Part shown: in pieces, positions 6,902 to 14,154 of the stretch
How the letters are laid out: each line of letters starts with the position of its first letter
Position numbering within the stretch: position 1 is the first letter of the stretch
Virus record (IMG/VR): IMGVR_UViG_3300025000_000276
Coordinates: 1 to 34,861 of that record
Origin: a virus
DNA: 34,861 bases
Strand: one strand, 5' to 3'
Made by a program: the position numbers and the translations under genes
The notes under the pieces: model-generated
What the model was told of the DNA's origin: nothing
Databases searched by the model: none
Seen by the model: the letters and a program-made list of their open reading frames with translations, nothing else

Positions 6902-7099
6902 TTAAAAATAGTTCTGGTCTGGATAGTTTTCTTTGATTTCTTTTTGAATGTCGGTTAGTTTGCCGATTAGATTTGATAAATCTTGCATTGAGCCGATTTT
7001 TACCGAAGCTATGCCGCAATGCAAGAAAATGCCGCCTTCTAATCTGTCGCCGTCGGAATCGTAAACACCAAATGAAAACGTAATGTCTTGCGGGTTCAT
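6902..7099 (-). CDS. Hypothetical protein upstream of dnaN (65 aa)
   Basis: Starts MNPQDITFSFGVYDSDGDRL after AAAGGCG. It has a beta-rich N-terminal half and a helical C-terminus (LTDIQKEIKEN) and ends PDQNYF. It sits 9 bp before the clamp ribosome site and so is probably co-transcribed with it. Not recognised. Confidence 0.6.
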   Translation of the reverse strand: MNPQDITFSFGVYDSDGDRLEGGIFLHCGIASVKIGSMQDLSNLIGKLTDIQKEIKENYPDQNYF

Positions 7100-7111
7100 T
7101 GTTCGCCTTTC

Positions 7112-7136
7112 GAGCCCTTTCGCGCCATGCTCAGGG
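7112..7136 (-). repeat. Intergenic inverted repeat, copy C
   Basis: Shares CATGCTCAGGG and the opening GAGC with copy B but has a changed left arm, so AGCCC (7113-7117) can instead pair with GGGCT (7134-7138). It lies just before the ribosome site of the gene at 7099, matching the position of copy B before the RNA ligase. Confidence 0.5.
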
Positions 7137-7144
7137 CTGGTTGG

Positions 7145-7459
7145 TTATTTCGATGGAAATGCAATTTGCGTCTGCATGTCCAGTGCAATATCTTGTATTT
7201 TCAGATAATGCGATTGATTGCCGCGCGCATCAAATCTAACAGCATCATTACCTTTGCTCGTCATTATAAGCATATTGTGATGCAGCCTGCCGTTAGCAAT
7301 AGCATGTCTGAACGCCATGACAACTATTTCTTGGCTTATCTTCAAGTTTACGTCCACAAAACCAAAACTAGAATCCTTTAAAATAGTTTCAACATACGAT
7401 ATCACATCTGCATCTGCGACTAATTTGCCGCCTTTGTTGCAAAATTCAATAGTTATCAT
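7145..7459 (-). CDS. Hypothetical protein (104 aa)
   Basis: Starts MITIEFCNKGGKL behind GAGGAG with a rather long 10-nt spacing. It alternates strands and helices and has VVMAFRHAIANGRLHHNM in the middle. No catalytic motif stands out. It is the first gene after the promoter at 7585-7613 and has a leader of about 110 nt containing a long inverted repeat (7501-7546). Confidence 0.6.
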   Translation of the reverse strand: MITIEFCNKGGKLVADADVISYVETILKDSSFGFVDVNLKISQEIVVMAFRHAIANGRLHHNMLIMTSKGNDAVRFDARGNQSHYLKIQDIALDMQTQIAFPSK

Positions 7460-7500
7460 AAGTGTTATTCTCCTCAGCTTTCACACTGCAATATTGTAGA

Positions 7501-7546
7501 TTTGCAAAATGATGGGTCTAAAAAAACAGAATTATCATTTTGCAAA
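7501..7546. repeat. 13-bp inverted repeat in leader
   Basis: TTTGCAAAATGAT at 7501-7513 is repeated as its exact complement ATCATTTTGCAAA at 7534-7546, with a 20-nt spacer containing a T7 run on the minus strand. The right arm lies within a 12-bp palindrome ATTTTGCAAAAT (7537-7548). In RNA from the promoter at 7585 this would form a 13-bp hairpin in the 5' leader. As DNA it could be an operator. Confidence 0.65.
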
Positions 7547-7584
7547 ATAAAATCCGCGCCAACCAAGAATTTTCGCACAAATTT

Positions 7585-7613
7585 ATAATAGCAGATGTTA
7601 TTTTGAATTGCAA
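7585..7613 (-). promoter_or_regulatory. TTGCAA/TATTAT promoter, leftward
   Basis: Minus-strand TTGCAA (7608-7613), 17 bp, TATTAT (7585-7590), with TGC before the -10. It lies just after the ibrB-like stop and would drive the gene at 7459, the clamp and the RNA ligase. Confidence 0.7.
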
Positions 7614-7620
7614 GTATTAT

Positions 7621-8172
7621 TTATTCCCATGCCTTAGAATATTCGTGATTTTTAAAAATAGCGGCAATGCCTGTATTTTGCTTGAGCCTTAAAACTTCAT
7701 CAGCACTCATTCCAAGGTGTTTTCCAATATCCGTATCACTCCAACCTAGCATTATTAACTCGGCAACAATATTGCTCATCTGCGTTACGTTGTGCTCGCC
7801 ACGCGCCCTATTGTGCCTGATCGTGCTTGCCATACGGTCTTTTATTGCCTTGTTTATTATAACCACAGGCACCATAGGCAGTTTGAATTTGTCAGCAGCG
7901 TTTTTATATCTATGGGCGCCATCAACAACGATATAAACATCATTTTCATCATCGTAAATAGTTACAATCGGTTGCGTGTAGCCGTCTTCTTCAATACTAT
8001 GCTGCAAAAGCTTCATTTCCGGCGGAGCTACCGCGTTAGGATTGTATTCATTAAATTTTACTTTTTCAATCGGCACAAGAACAGCAAACAAACAGGGAAA
8101 AGCCATTCTTTTTTCATCTTCGCTAATTTGAGCGCCCTTTTTCATCAAATCAAAAATTTCAGTAGTTTTCAT
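7621..8172 (-). CDS. ibrB: IbrB-like ParB/sulfiredoxin-fold protein (183 aa)
   Basis: A ParB N-terminal-type domain is clear: VPIEKVKFNEYNPN, then LLQHSIEEDGYTQPIV, then the active-site-like VDGAHRY at residues 83-89. A C-terminal segment (RHNRARGEHNV, ELIMLGWSDTDIGKHLGMSADEVLRL, GIAAIFKNHEYSKAWE) is typical of IbrB. The family is named from E. coli prophage regulators of immunoglobulin-binding (Eib) proteins and almost always pairs with IbrA, as here (4-bp overlap). ParB/Srx folds can bind nucleotides and DNA, and some hydrolyse CTP or ATP. The biochemical role in phages is unsettled. Confidence 0.85.
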   Translation of the reverse strand: MKTTEIFDLMKKGAQISEDEKRMAFPCLFAVLVPIEKVKFNEYNPNAVAPPEMKLLQHSIEEDGYTQPIVTIYDDENDVYIVVDGAHRYKNAADKFKLPMVPVVIINKAIKDRMASTIRHNRARGEHNVTQMSNIVAELIMLGWSDTDIGKHLGMSADEVLRLKQNTGIAAIFKNHEYSKAWE

Positions 8173-9452
8173 AAGTCTTTATATTTTTCCTTTAATTGTT
8201 CAAGTTTTTCGTATTCTTCTTTGTTGGCTGAAAACGTAAGATTTTTACATAAATAATCACCCTTAATAAGCACTTTTGCAATTCTGCGCCAGCTTGGAAC
8301 TTTTTTGTTGGTATCGCTTTCGTGTTCGTCGTTAATGCTTACAACATAAAGGCCTTCTGAGTCTAGCCTTTCGTTTTCAGCATAGTCTTGCGTATAAGCG
8401 TGCTCAATGTCTTTGTATATTTCTTTGCGCCACCAGCGCAAGAAAACATTTATTCGCCTTAAATAATGTTCTCGTAAAAATGGCGGCATTGTTCTAAGGA
8501 TTAGCCGCGCCCATTCTTGCCAAGAAACATTTTCCGGCTTTTCAATCCGGCCCTTAATAATATTCTTACCCTTGTAGAGTTTCGCAAAGTTTGCGCCATA
8601 AACTCTGTTTGTCATTCGAGCCCAAGTTTCAGGCTCTATTTTGCAAAACAAATCAATATTGTCTCTTTGTTCTTCACCGTATGGCTGACAGATGCGCATA
8701 CTGCACAATGGATAACCAGCAAGATACATTTTATCGTAGACGGCGTTGTATTTTTTATCAACCATGTATTTCCAAACGTCTGTTACATCCCAGTCATAAA
8801 CAGGATGAACGCTATAGGTTTGATGTCCAGTTGATTTCTGTTTTAAAATCCATTGCTTGCCGTTGTAAAACTCACGAAATTTTTGAACGCGCATTTTTAG
8901 AAAGCGGTTAAAACTCTCTTGTGTTCTAATTCCGATTATCTGCGCGACTTTTTCAAGCCCTTGTTTTTCTACAAGAAACTTCGGAAATTCAATAATAAAT
9001 TCTTCAAACTCCATGCCTACTCGAAAATGATTGCCAAATGGGTTATTTGTTTCGTTTACAATCAAACTATGTCCTGGCATTGGCCTAATCCATTCGTCTT
9101 TTTTGCTCGAATCCCATGCTAGCCATTTCGGCATGTGAAAGCTGCTGGCGTTGCTTAAATTAAAAGGCAAGCACAACCAATAACCCCGCATTTCAAATTG
9201 CTTATCATTTGCCAATTCAAGCAAAAAATCATTGTGCAGCTTGTAATGTCCTTCAAGGTCGATGATTAGCGTGTTAATGTAGTTAATGCCACGATTCATC
9301 GCGATTTCCCGCATAAGATAATAACAAACAGTGCTATCTTTGCCGCCAGAAAACGACAGCCATATCTCTTCTGGTTTAAAGTTGTCATACAAATAGTTTA
9401 CGCGCTCTTTCGCAGCCTCATGAACATCAATGTTTAAATATCTTTTACTCAT
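8169..9452 (-). CDS. ibrA: IbrA-like PAPS reductase / DUF3440 protein (427 aa)
   Basis: The PP-loop SGGKDST at residues 35-41 identifies the ATP-pyrophosphatase/PAPS reductase fold, followed by IDLEGHYKLH. Later blocks YSVHPVYDWDVTDVWKYM and PLCSMRICQPYGEEQRDNI match the long C-terminal domain (DUF3440) of IbrA. The family relates to CysH and DndC (the phosphorothioation protein), so adenylyl or sulfur chemistry is plausible, but the DndC-type Cys set is not obvious. ATG 9452 overlaps the helicase stop as ATGA and the stop overlaps ibrB. Length is full. What it modifies is unknown. Confidence 0.85.
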   Translation of the reverse strand: MSKRYLNIDVHEAAKERVNYLYDNFKPEEIWLSFSGGKDSTVCYYLMREIAMNRGINYINTLIIDLEGHYKLHNDFLLELANDKQFEMRGYWLCLPFNLSNASSFHMPKWLAWDSSKKDEWIRPMPGHSLIVNETNNPFGNHFRVGMEFEEFIIEFPKFLVEKQGLEKVAQIIGIRTQESFNRFLKMRVQKFREFYNGKQWILKQKSTGHQTYSVHPVYDWDVTDVWKYMVDKKYNAVYDKMYLAGYPLCSMRICQPYGEEQRDNIDLFCKIEPETWARMTNRVYGANFAKLYKGKNIIKGRIEKPENVSWQEWARLILRTMPPFLREHYLRRINVFLRWWRKEIYKDIEHAYTQDYAENERLDSEGLYVVSINDEHESDTNKKVPSWRRIAKVLIKGDYLCKNLTFSANKEEYEKLEQLKEKYKDL

Positions 9453-10864
9453 AATTTTTTAAGCACCTCCTTTAATTTTTTATCCGACTTACCCTTCAAC
9501 TTCTTTATTTCCTCAATTTCGCGCTGAAATGATAACAGAATATTCTCCTTTTTCGCAAGCGATTTATCAATTCTTTCGTCAATGGTATTTGACGCGGTTA
9601 TTGTCACATAATGCACTTTGTTTTTTTGCCCTAGTCTGTGCTGCCGATCTTCAGTTTGCAATCTTTCGGCAAATTTAAAACTTTGAGTATAAAAAATAGC
9701 ATAGCTGCTGCAAACAAGCTCGTTCAGGCCATGACCGCCGGTGGATTGTGTGCCAACAAAAAAACGGCGGTCTTGCATAAATCGTTGCGCCTCAACAGCC
9801 CGCTCTTTTTCGCTCTTGCGGCCTGTATATTCACTTGTGCAATCCGCGCCATGCGCTTTCCGCAACATCGCAAGAATGCTGTCTATATCGTGCATATACT
9901 TAGCCCAAATCACTATTTTTTGATTCTCGGGAATTTCTTCAATGATTTCTTGCAAAACATCCAATCTTTTGTGTGCAAATTCAAGTTTTTTGCCGTTTTC
10001 AATCTCGTAGCCGCTGCAAATCTTTTGCAGGTCGGTAAAAAGGTTAAACACGGCTGTTGAGCCAACTTCTTCATATTTTTCTAGCAACTCAAAAAATGCC
10101 TCTTTTCTAATCTGATAAGCCGCTTGCTGAGTAGCCATCAGCGAATAATGCCGGGTTGAATGTGTTTTTTCAGGCAAATCTAAGCAGTCTTCTTTTTTCA
10201 CCTGATAAACATACGGTTTCATCTTTTCAGCCAGAACGTCGGTATGGTGCGCCCTTCGCACAACGCCGGGGTATTTTTCGCTATATTCGAGATGATTAGC
10301 CGCAAAGCTGAAAAAACTGTTATATCCTAAAATAAGTGTTGACAAAAATCGAAACTGCGAAAACAAGTCTTTGAACCCGTTGCTTGTCGGCGTTCCGGTC
10401 ATAATCATGCGGTATTTTGCCTTTTTGCCGCATTCTGTAATCCACTTCGTTCTATTTGCGCTATGGCTTTTGATATAGGTTGATTCGTCGCATACTACAG
10501 CGGTATTTTCATCGCACAAATCTAACGCGCAAAAGATAATTCTTTTGCTGTCGCTCATGCTTTCAATGCCGATAATGTAAAAATCTGCTGCCGGGATTTT
10601 GCCCTGTTTGGTTTTATCGTCGAAAACATAACAAGTCGCCGTTGTATGCTGTTTGAGCTGATCTGCTATTGTTTTTTTAACCGATACAGGGCAAAAATAC
10701 ACAACCTTGCTGATTTTGTGCTGCTTTAACCGTAGCCATTCAAAGGCGGTTAGCGTCTTTCCGGTGCCCATGTCCATGAATAGCGCGGCCACCTTAACGC
10801 CTTTGAGTTTTTCAATGGCATCTTGCTGATGCCGCATTAGTTCAGTCGTTATCGCGTAGTTCAT
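9449..10864 (-). CDS. SNF2-family DNA-dependent ATPase/helicase (471 aa)
   Basis: Helicase superfamily 2 motifs are in order: RHQQDAIEKL (Q-like), MDMGTGKT Walker A (residues 31-37), VVCDESTYIKS (motif II, DES in place of DEAH), MIMTGTPTSNG (III), STGGHGLNEL (V) and DRQHRLGQKNKV (VI). The SNF2 HRxGQ signature is clear. At 471 residues it is a minimal two-lobe engine without accessory domains, so a separate partner may give targeting; the HARP-like protein directly upstream is a candidate. Phage SNF2 proteins are thought to remodel DNA-protein complexes or forks. The start ATG 10864 overlaps the upstream gene by 23 bp. Confidence 0.9.
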   Translation of the reverse strand: MNYAITTELMRHQQDAIEKLKGVKVAALFMDMGTGKTLTAFEWLRLKQHKISKVVYFCPVSVKKTIADQLKQHTTATCYVFDDKTKQGKIPAADFYIIGIESMSDSKRIIFCALDLCDENTAVVCDESTYIKSHSANRTKWITECGKKAKYRMIMTGTPTSNGFKDLFSQFRFLSTLILGYNSFFSFAANHLEYSEKYPGVVRRAHHTDVLAEKMKPYVYQVKKEDCLDLPEKTHSTRHYSLMATQQAAYQIRKEAFFELLEKYEEVGSTAVFNLFTDLQKICSGYEIENGKKLEFAHKRLDVLQEIIEEIPENQKIVIWAKYMHDIDSILAMLRKAHGADCTSEYTGRKSEKERAVEAQRFMQDRRFFVGTQSTGGHGLNELVCSSYAIFYTQSFKFAERLQTEDRQHRLGQKNKVHYVTITASNTIDERIDKSLAKKENILLSFQREIEEIKKLKGKSDKKLKEVLKKL

Positions 10865-11168
10865 CGGGTATTTCCTGATTTGCCAGATATTTTTCTAATT
10901 CTGCAAGCCGCTTAATCAGCAAGTCACGCTCTTTAACCGCGTTTTCACGTCTTGCAATGCTATCGCTTGCCTTGATTTCGTTGCATTCACCGAAAAAGTC
11001 AAGACAAATCTCTATTACCTGATTTTCTTGTGGTGATTGGAACTTCCATAATTTTTTAATAGAATCCCATCTGCCGCCTAGTTTTCTTGCAGCCTCGCAG
11101 AATCGAACGTGATAAGGCGACCAGCAAAGGCACTGATCGCCCTGTATTTGTGTCTTAGTTTTCTGCAT
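10842..11168 (-). CDS. HARP-like small protein paired with SNF2 helicase (108 aa)
   Basis: Residues about 14-43 read LCWSPYHVRFCEAARKLGGR followed by WDSIKKLWKF. This pattern (small strand, helix, G-G/R-x-W/Y-D, then W-x-F) resembles the HARP domain next to the SNF2 domain in SMARCAL1/HARP annealing helicases. The C-terminal 45 residues form a charged coiled coil (RERLLIKRLAELEKYL-type). The ATG at 11168 has no good ribosome site and overlaps the previous stop, so translation is probably coupled. Pairing with the helicase is inferred from adjacency. Confidence 0.55.
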   Translation of the reverse strand: MQKTKTQIQGDQCLCWSPYHVRFCEAARKLGGRWDSIKKLWKFQSPQENQVIEICLDFFGECNEIKASDSIARRENAVKERDLLIKRLAELEKYLANQEIPDELRDND

Positions 11169-11391
11169 CAATTTCAGGGTAAGAATTATTTAATGCTGTC
11201 TGAATCACGTTTTTTAATTCTTCAAGTTTGGCGCAAATAGCATAACCGGCGCGGCTTGCTTCTGTTTGCTTGAAAAACGATAGCTTGAAAGATGCTGAAT
11301 GTTCTGATTTCAAAACCTCGTAAGCTGCGAAGGTTTCCTCTATGTTGGAATCGTTCAAATTTTCAATCAGGCCGTTAATTTTGTTAATCAT
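11155..11391 (-). CDS. Hypothetical protein (78 aa), first gene of helicase/Ibr operon
   Basis: I chose ATG 11391 because AAGAGG precedes it and the promoter -10 lies upstream at 11432-11437; a longer reading would start inside the promoter. It is helix-rich, with NGLIENLNDSNIEETFAAYE and a C-terminal helix LEELKNVIQTALNNSY. It overlaps the HARP-like gene by 14 bp. Not recognised. Confidence 0.6.
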   Translation of the reverse strand: MINKINGLIENLNDSNIEETFAAYEVLKSEHSASFKLSFFKQTEASRAGYAICAKLEELKNVIQTALNNSYPEIDAEN

Positions 11392-11431
11392 TTTAATTAC
11401 CTCTTTTTTAATTCGTTCACTCAACAAATTG

Positions 11432-11460
11432 ATTATAAAACATCTATCGGTAAATTGCAA
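11432..11460 (-). promoter_or_regulatory. TTGCAA/TATAAT promoter, leftward
   Basis: Minus-strand TTGCAA (11455-11460), exactly 17 bp, TATAAT (11432-11437), a perfect sigma70 -10. It lies between a terminator (11482-11513) and the first gene of the HARP-like/SNF2/Ibr operon, so it probably drives that cassette as its own unit. Confidence 0.75.
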
Positions 11461-11481
11461 ACTATTTTTTATTTATTTCTA

Positions 11482-11513
11482 CAAAAAAATATCCGGCCTC
11501 GCGGGAAGCCGGA
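11482..11513 (-). terminator. Intrinsic terminator after phosphoesterase gene
   Basis: Minus strand: TCCGGC (11508-11513) and GCCGGA (11492-11497) form a 6-bp GC-rich stem, followed by a run of seven T (11483-11489). It separates the phosphoesterase unit from the next promoter. Confidence 0.75.
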
Positions 11514-11546
11514 CTACAAAGGAATACAATGACCAAAAAAGAACCG

Positions 11547-12956
11547 TTAGCAATCAAATCTTATTAAAGTGTCAGATATACGACCTTTTTTGCCGTATTC
11601 AATCAATCTACAACCCGGCTCAGAGCCAAGCCCTAAATTTGCAGCATACTCATCACCGCTGCAAAAGGCGTTGTTGTAATAAACAGGCACGTTATCCATG
11701 CTCTCTACGCGGTAACAATGATAATGACCGGCTACAATTTCAAGAAGATTATGTTTTCTAAGCAGTTTATCGAAGTTTGATAGCTTCTTTGTTTGGTGTC
11801 CATGCAGCGCAAGCACGTTGTATTCAAAAAACGGTATCAAAGCCATGTGATTAACGGTTTCGATAAACTCAATCTGCGCAAAGTGCTCAAATTTGCAGCG
11901 CAATCCCCATGCGGTAAAGCGGGCAAAGCTCTCTTCGTTTACCCTTGCACTGCCACGGTTGATGTAATCATGGTTGCCGGGCGTGTGTGCAATCCTGAGC
12001 CTGAATCCTCGCAAAACCAGCGTTAAAAACATGCTAGAAAGCGACTCGACAAGGTGAAAAATGCTGTCTACGGCGTTAAGGCTCTGCTTTCCGCAAGAAT
12101 CATGCGGCGGCGCATGAACATCGTCACCAAGCAGCGCAATCGTCAGGCGGCAGGGCTTTAACTTGCTGACTATCTGCTCTGTCACATCTACAAATCGTTT
12201 TTTCATCACGTCGATAGAATAATCACCGAGAAAATTAGATACTTCAAGCCCCGCGTGAAAGTCTGTGGCAATCAGCATGTATTCGGTATCACCATGTTTA
12301 ATCGGCTTAATCTCGTATGGTTTTGGGTCGATAGCATTGATTTTGCTGGCGAACTCATCAGCCCAAAACTCGGCTTTGTGTAACCGCTTAACTTCGGTTT
12401 CAATGTCGGCAAACTTGGTAGAATGCAGCTTTTGCAGCGCATAGCGTTTTTTTGCAATTCTCATGCGCTCGGCTAATTCATCGGTTGTCAGCGCGTCTAT
12501 GGTTTCCGGCAGAAATGGTATCGAATCGTGCGTGACCTCAAATGCGGTTTTAATCGCGAAGTATTCGGCGCGGCTCCAGCCCATTTGCAGCGCTACCGCG
12601 TTCATCGTCAACCCGGCAATGCAGAACAGTTGAAAGGCGTGCTCAATTTGCTCTGTTGTGGCCGCTATTTGCTTATTCTTGCCGTATCGTATCAGATAGC
12701 CGGATTCGGTGCGTTCGACCTTTGGCTTGCGCTCTGTTGAGCCTTCTTTTTCTTTAATCTCTGCACTCTTGCGCGGCTTGTCAGTCAGTGGCATATCAGG
12801 ATTTCTACATGCGCGGGTTACATTTTTTACACGATCATAACTCCAACCATCAACGCCCATTGCAGCCAATGCTTTAACAATTTCTGGCATTAACGTGCCC
12901 TTTAATCGCTCATCAATGCAGAATTGGCGTATCTCAGCGTATGTTTTAATCCTCAT
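11547..12956 (-). CDS. Calcineurin-like metallophosphoesterase with N-terminal DNA-binding-like region (469 aa)
   Basis: The metal-binding motifs are in order: ATDFHAG (D-x-H, about 231-236), LGDDVHAP (277-282), TPGNHDY (325-331), LALHGHQ and AGHYHCY near 400. This is the complete dinuclear phosphoesterase site. The first 225 residues are extra: a segment with IAGLTMNAVALQMGWSRAEY that looks like a helix-turn-helix, then charged helices. Substrate could be DNA or RNA ends or a nucleotide; a repair role is inferred from phage context. ATG 12956 is chosen over the TTG at 12971 because AAAGG lies 8 nt upstream. It overlaps the RHH gene and ends at a terminator. Confidence 0.8.
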   Translation of the reverse strand: MRIKTYAEIRQFCIDERLKGTLMPEIVKALAAMGVDGWSYDRVKNVTRACRNPDMPLTDKPRKSAEIKEKEGSTERKPKVERTESGYLIRYGKNKQIAATTEQIEHAFQLFCIAGLTMNAVALQMGWSRAEYFAIKTAFEVTHDSIPFLPETIDALTTDELAERMRIAKKRYALQKLHSTKFADIETEVKRLHKAEFWADEFASKINAIDPKPYEIKPIKHGDTEYMLIATDFHAGLEVSNFLGDYSIDVMKKRFVDVTEQIVSKLKPCRLTIALLGDDVHAPPHDSCGKQSLNAVDSIFHLVESLSSMFLTLVLRGFRLRIAHTPGNHDYINRGSARVNEESFARFTAWGLRCKFEHFAQIEFIETVNHMALIPFFEYNVLALHGHQTKKLSNFDKLLRKHNLLEIVAGHYHCYRVESMDNVPVYYNNAFCSGDEYAANLGLGSEPGCRLIEYGKKGRISDTLIRFDC

Positions 12957-13218
12957 CGTCAGACCTTTCAACGTGGAATCCTATTGCCGATTCACGCTCA
13001 AGCGGCGCATCGTCTGAACCTTCTTCGTCTTGTTGTAGCGCTACTTGCAAGCCAATTTCAATAAACAGCCGCGCTTGCTGGCTCAATGTGCGTATATCCT
13101 GCTTGGCAAACTGCTTAATGTTAAAGTATGTTTCCTCGGGCACAGTTACCGTTATTTTGCGGTTTTCAGGTAGTTTTTTGCCGGGTTTGCGCTTCGCTGG
13201 TTTTCTCTTGGCTTGCAT
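12946..13218 (-). CDS. Ribbon-helix-helix (CopG/Arc-type) DNA-binding protein (90 aa)
   Basis: After a very basic N-terminal tail (QAKRKPAKRKPGKK) comes a strand KITVTVPEETY and two helices (FNIKQFAKQ, LSQQARLFIEIGLQVAL), the RHH fold that binds DNA as dimers. The C-terminus is acidic (RSDDED). ATG 13218 has AAGGCGG at good spacing; GTG 13224 is an alternative. It has its own promoter with an inverted repeat in the spacer, a typical autoregulated design. A 12-bp stretch in this promoter also occurs at the iteron array in the initiator gene. Confidence 0.8.
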   Translation of the reverse strand: MQAKRKPAKRKPGKKLPENRKITVTVPEETYFNIKQFAKQDIRTLSQQARLFIEIGLQVALQQDEEGSDDAPLERESAIGFHVERSDDED

Positions 13219-13241
13219 ATTCACCGCCTTTCATTTTTTAC

Positions 13242-13271
13242 AGCATACCCTATTTTGGGGAATTTGCGCAA
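13242..13271 (-). promoter_or_regulatory. RHH gene promoter with candidate operator
   Basis: Minus strand TTGCGC (13266-13271), 18 bp, TATGCT (13242-13247). The spacer holds CCC-CAAAATA-GGG, an inverted repeat, and overlaps AAATAGGGTATG, a 12-mer that also occurs at 20595-20606. The -35 is part of the palindrome TTTGCGCAAA. This fits autoregulation by the RHH product. Confidence 0.55.
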
Positions 13272-13299
13272 ATAAAAAATACCCCGCCGTTAAGCGGGG
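13271..13299 (-). terminator. Intrinsic terminator upstream of RHH gene
   Basis: CCCCGC (13294-13299 on minus) pairs with GCGGGG (13282-13287) around a 6-nt loop, followed on the minus strand by TATTTTTTATTT. It ends the unit containing the zinc miniprotein at 13324-13482. Confidence 0.75.
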
Positions 13300-13323
13300 C
13301 AAAAGAGAGGATTTGAATGATAC

Positions 13324-13482
13324 TCAAGCAAAACTTTTTAAATCACGTTCAAGCAAGCCGCGAAGGTAGCATACTCCACACTCTTTGCCTTCAAGACTTT
13401 TCAATTCTTCGGGCGTTAGTTCTCGGTCGGTCTTTGCGGTCATCATTGCGCCGCACTTGCACTTGATTGTCACATCGAACAT
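13324..13482 (-). CDS. Zinc-ribbon miniprotein (52 aa)
   Basis: From ATG 13482 the product (MFDVTIKCKCGAMM...) has a CxC pair (residues 8, 10) and a CxxC pair (35, 38, in ECGVC), the four ligands of a compact zinc ribbon. Between them are helices with TPEELKSLEG. It has its own TTGCAA promoter (13510-13538) and its own terminator, so it is a single-gene transcription unit. Function unknown. Confidence 0.65.
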   Translation of the reverse strand: MFDVTIKCKCGAMMTAKTDRELTPEELKSLEGKECGVCYLRGLLERDLKSFA

Positions 13483-13509
13483 TTTCTGATTCCTTGTTTG
13501 ATTTTTGTT

Positions 13510-13538
13510 ATTCTAGCACAAATCAAGCGGGTTTGCAA
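13510..13538 (-). promoter_or_regulatory. TTGCAA/TAGAAT promoter, leftward
   Basis: Minus-strand TTGCAA (13533-13538), 17 bp, TAGAAT (13510-13515), TGC before the -10. It overlaps the 3' end of the upstream coding gene and drives the zinc miniprotein. Confidence 0.7.
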
Positions 13539-13732
13539 TTAGTTTTTAGCTGCATCTGCAATTCAAGCAGTTTAATGCGCTGGTCGGCAAACAAGAGCTG
13601 TTCGCGTAGGTCGATGTTTTCGGTTTCGAGCTGCAAATATCGATCATAGCGGGCTGGCTCTACAAGAATGTGTTTGTTTTTTATCGCTGTGTATTGGCTT
13701 GTATCCCATTTGTGGTTTGATAAATCGCTCAT
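13523..13732 (-). CDS. Small coiled-coil protein (69 aa)
   Basis: Residues 31-63 (RYLQLETENIDLREQLLFAD and on) show a leucine heptad-like pattern typical of a coiled coil, so it probably forms a dimer or binds a partner. The start overlaps the YopX stop as ATGA. Its 3' end overlaps the promoter at 13510-13538. No family recognised. Confidence 0.6.
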   Translation of the reverse strand: MSDLSNHKWDTSQYTAIKNKHILVEPARYDRYLQLETENIDLREQLLFADQRIKLLELQMQLKTNCKPA

Positions 13733-14154
13733 GCTTTTTGCTCCAACAATTCCTGGTTATCATGCAAATTTCCAATAACAATGGCATCTGACATTCTTGT
13801 TAAATCGCTTTGACAAGCATAGAAAAAGTTTCTGCCGTTGGCTAATCTGAAAGCGCATGATTTAAAAACTACCGATGTTATAAAGTGTTCTGGGTTAAAT
13901 CCGCACGTTACAAATTCAAGCACATCGTTTTCGTAGATTTCATTACCTTTCTCATCAACCATCCCGACAAACTGGCCGATTGTGGCGGGATCTACCGAAA
14001 ACGGCTCGTCGCTGTCTATTCGCGCATGATGACCGTCTGTTTCGCAGCAAGCGACCGGAATTATGTATGCGTTCCCGTTGCGAGATTGGAAAAGATTGCC
14101 AATAACCCAATTACCGGAATGTTGCAGTTCGCCCCTGAATTTAATCGTTCTCAT
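13729..14154 (-). CDS. YopX family phage protein (141 aa)
   Basis: The opening MRTIKFRGELQHSGNWVIGN, the block DEPFSVDPATIGQFVGMVDE and KGNEIYENDVLEF match the YopX family (phage conserved protein of TIGR01671 type), found in many phages of Firmicutes and other hosts. These are thought to be small mixed alpha/beta proteins of unknown function. The start at 14154 shares a base with the upstream TAA (TAATG). The family assignment is firm; a role is not known. Confidence 0.85.
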   Translation of the reverse strand: MRTIKFRGELQHSGNWVIGNLFQSRNGNAYIIPVACCETDGHHARIDSDEPFSVDPATIGQFVGMVDEKGNEIYENDVLEFVTCGFNPEHFITSVVFKSCAFRLANGRNFFYACQSDLTRMSDAIVIGNLHDNQELLEQKA

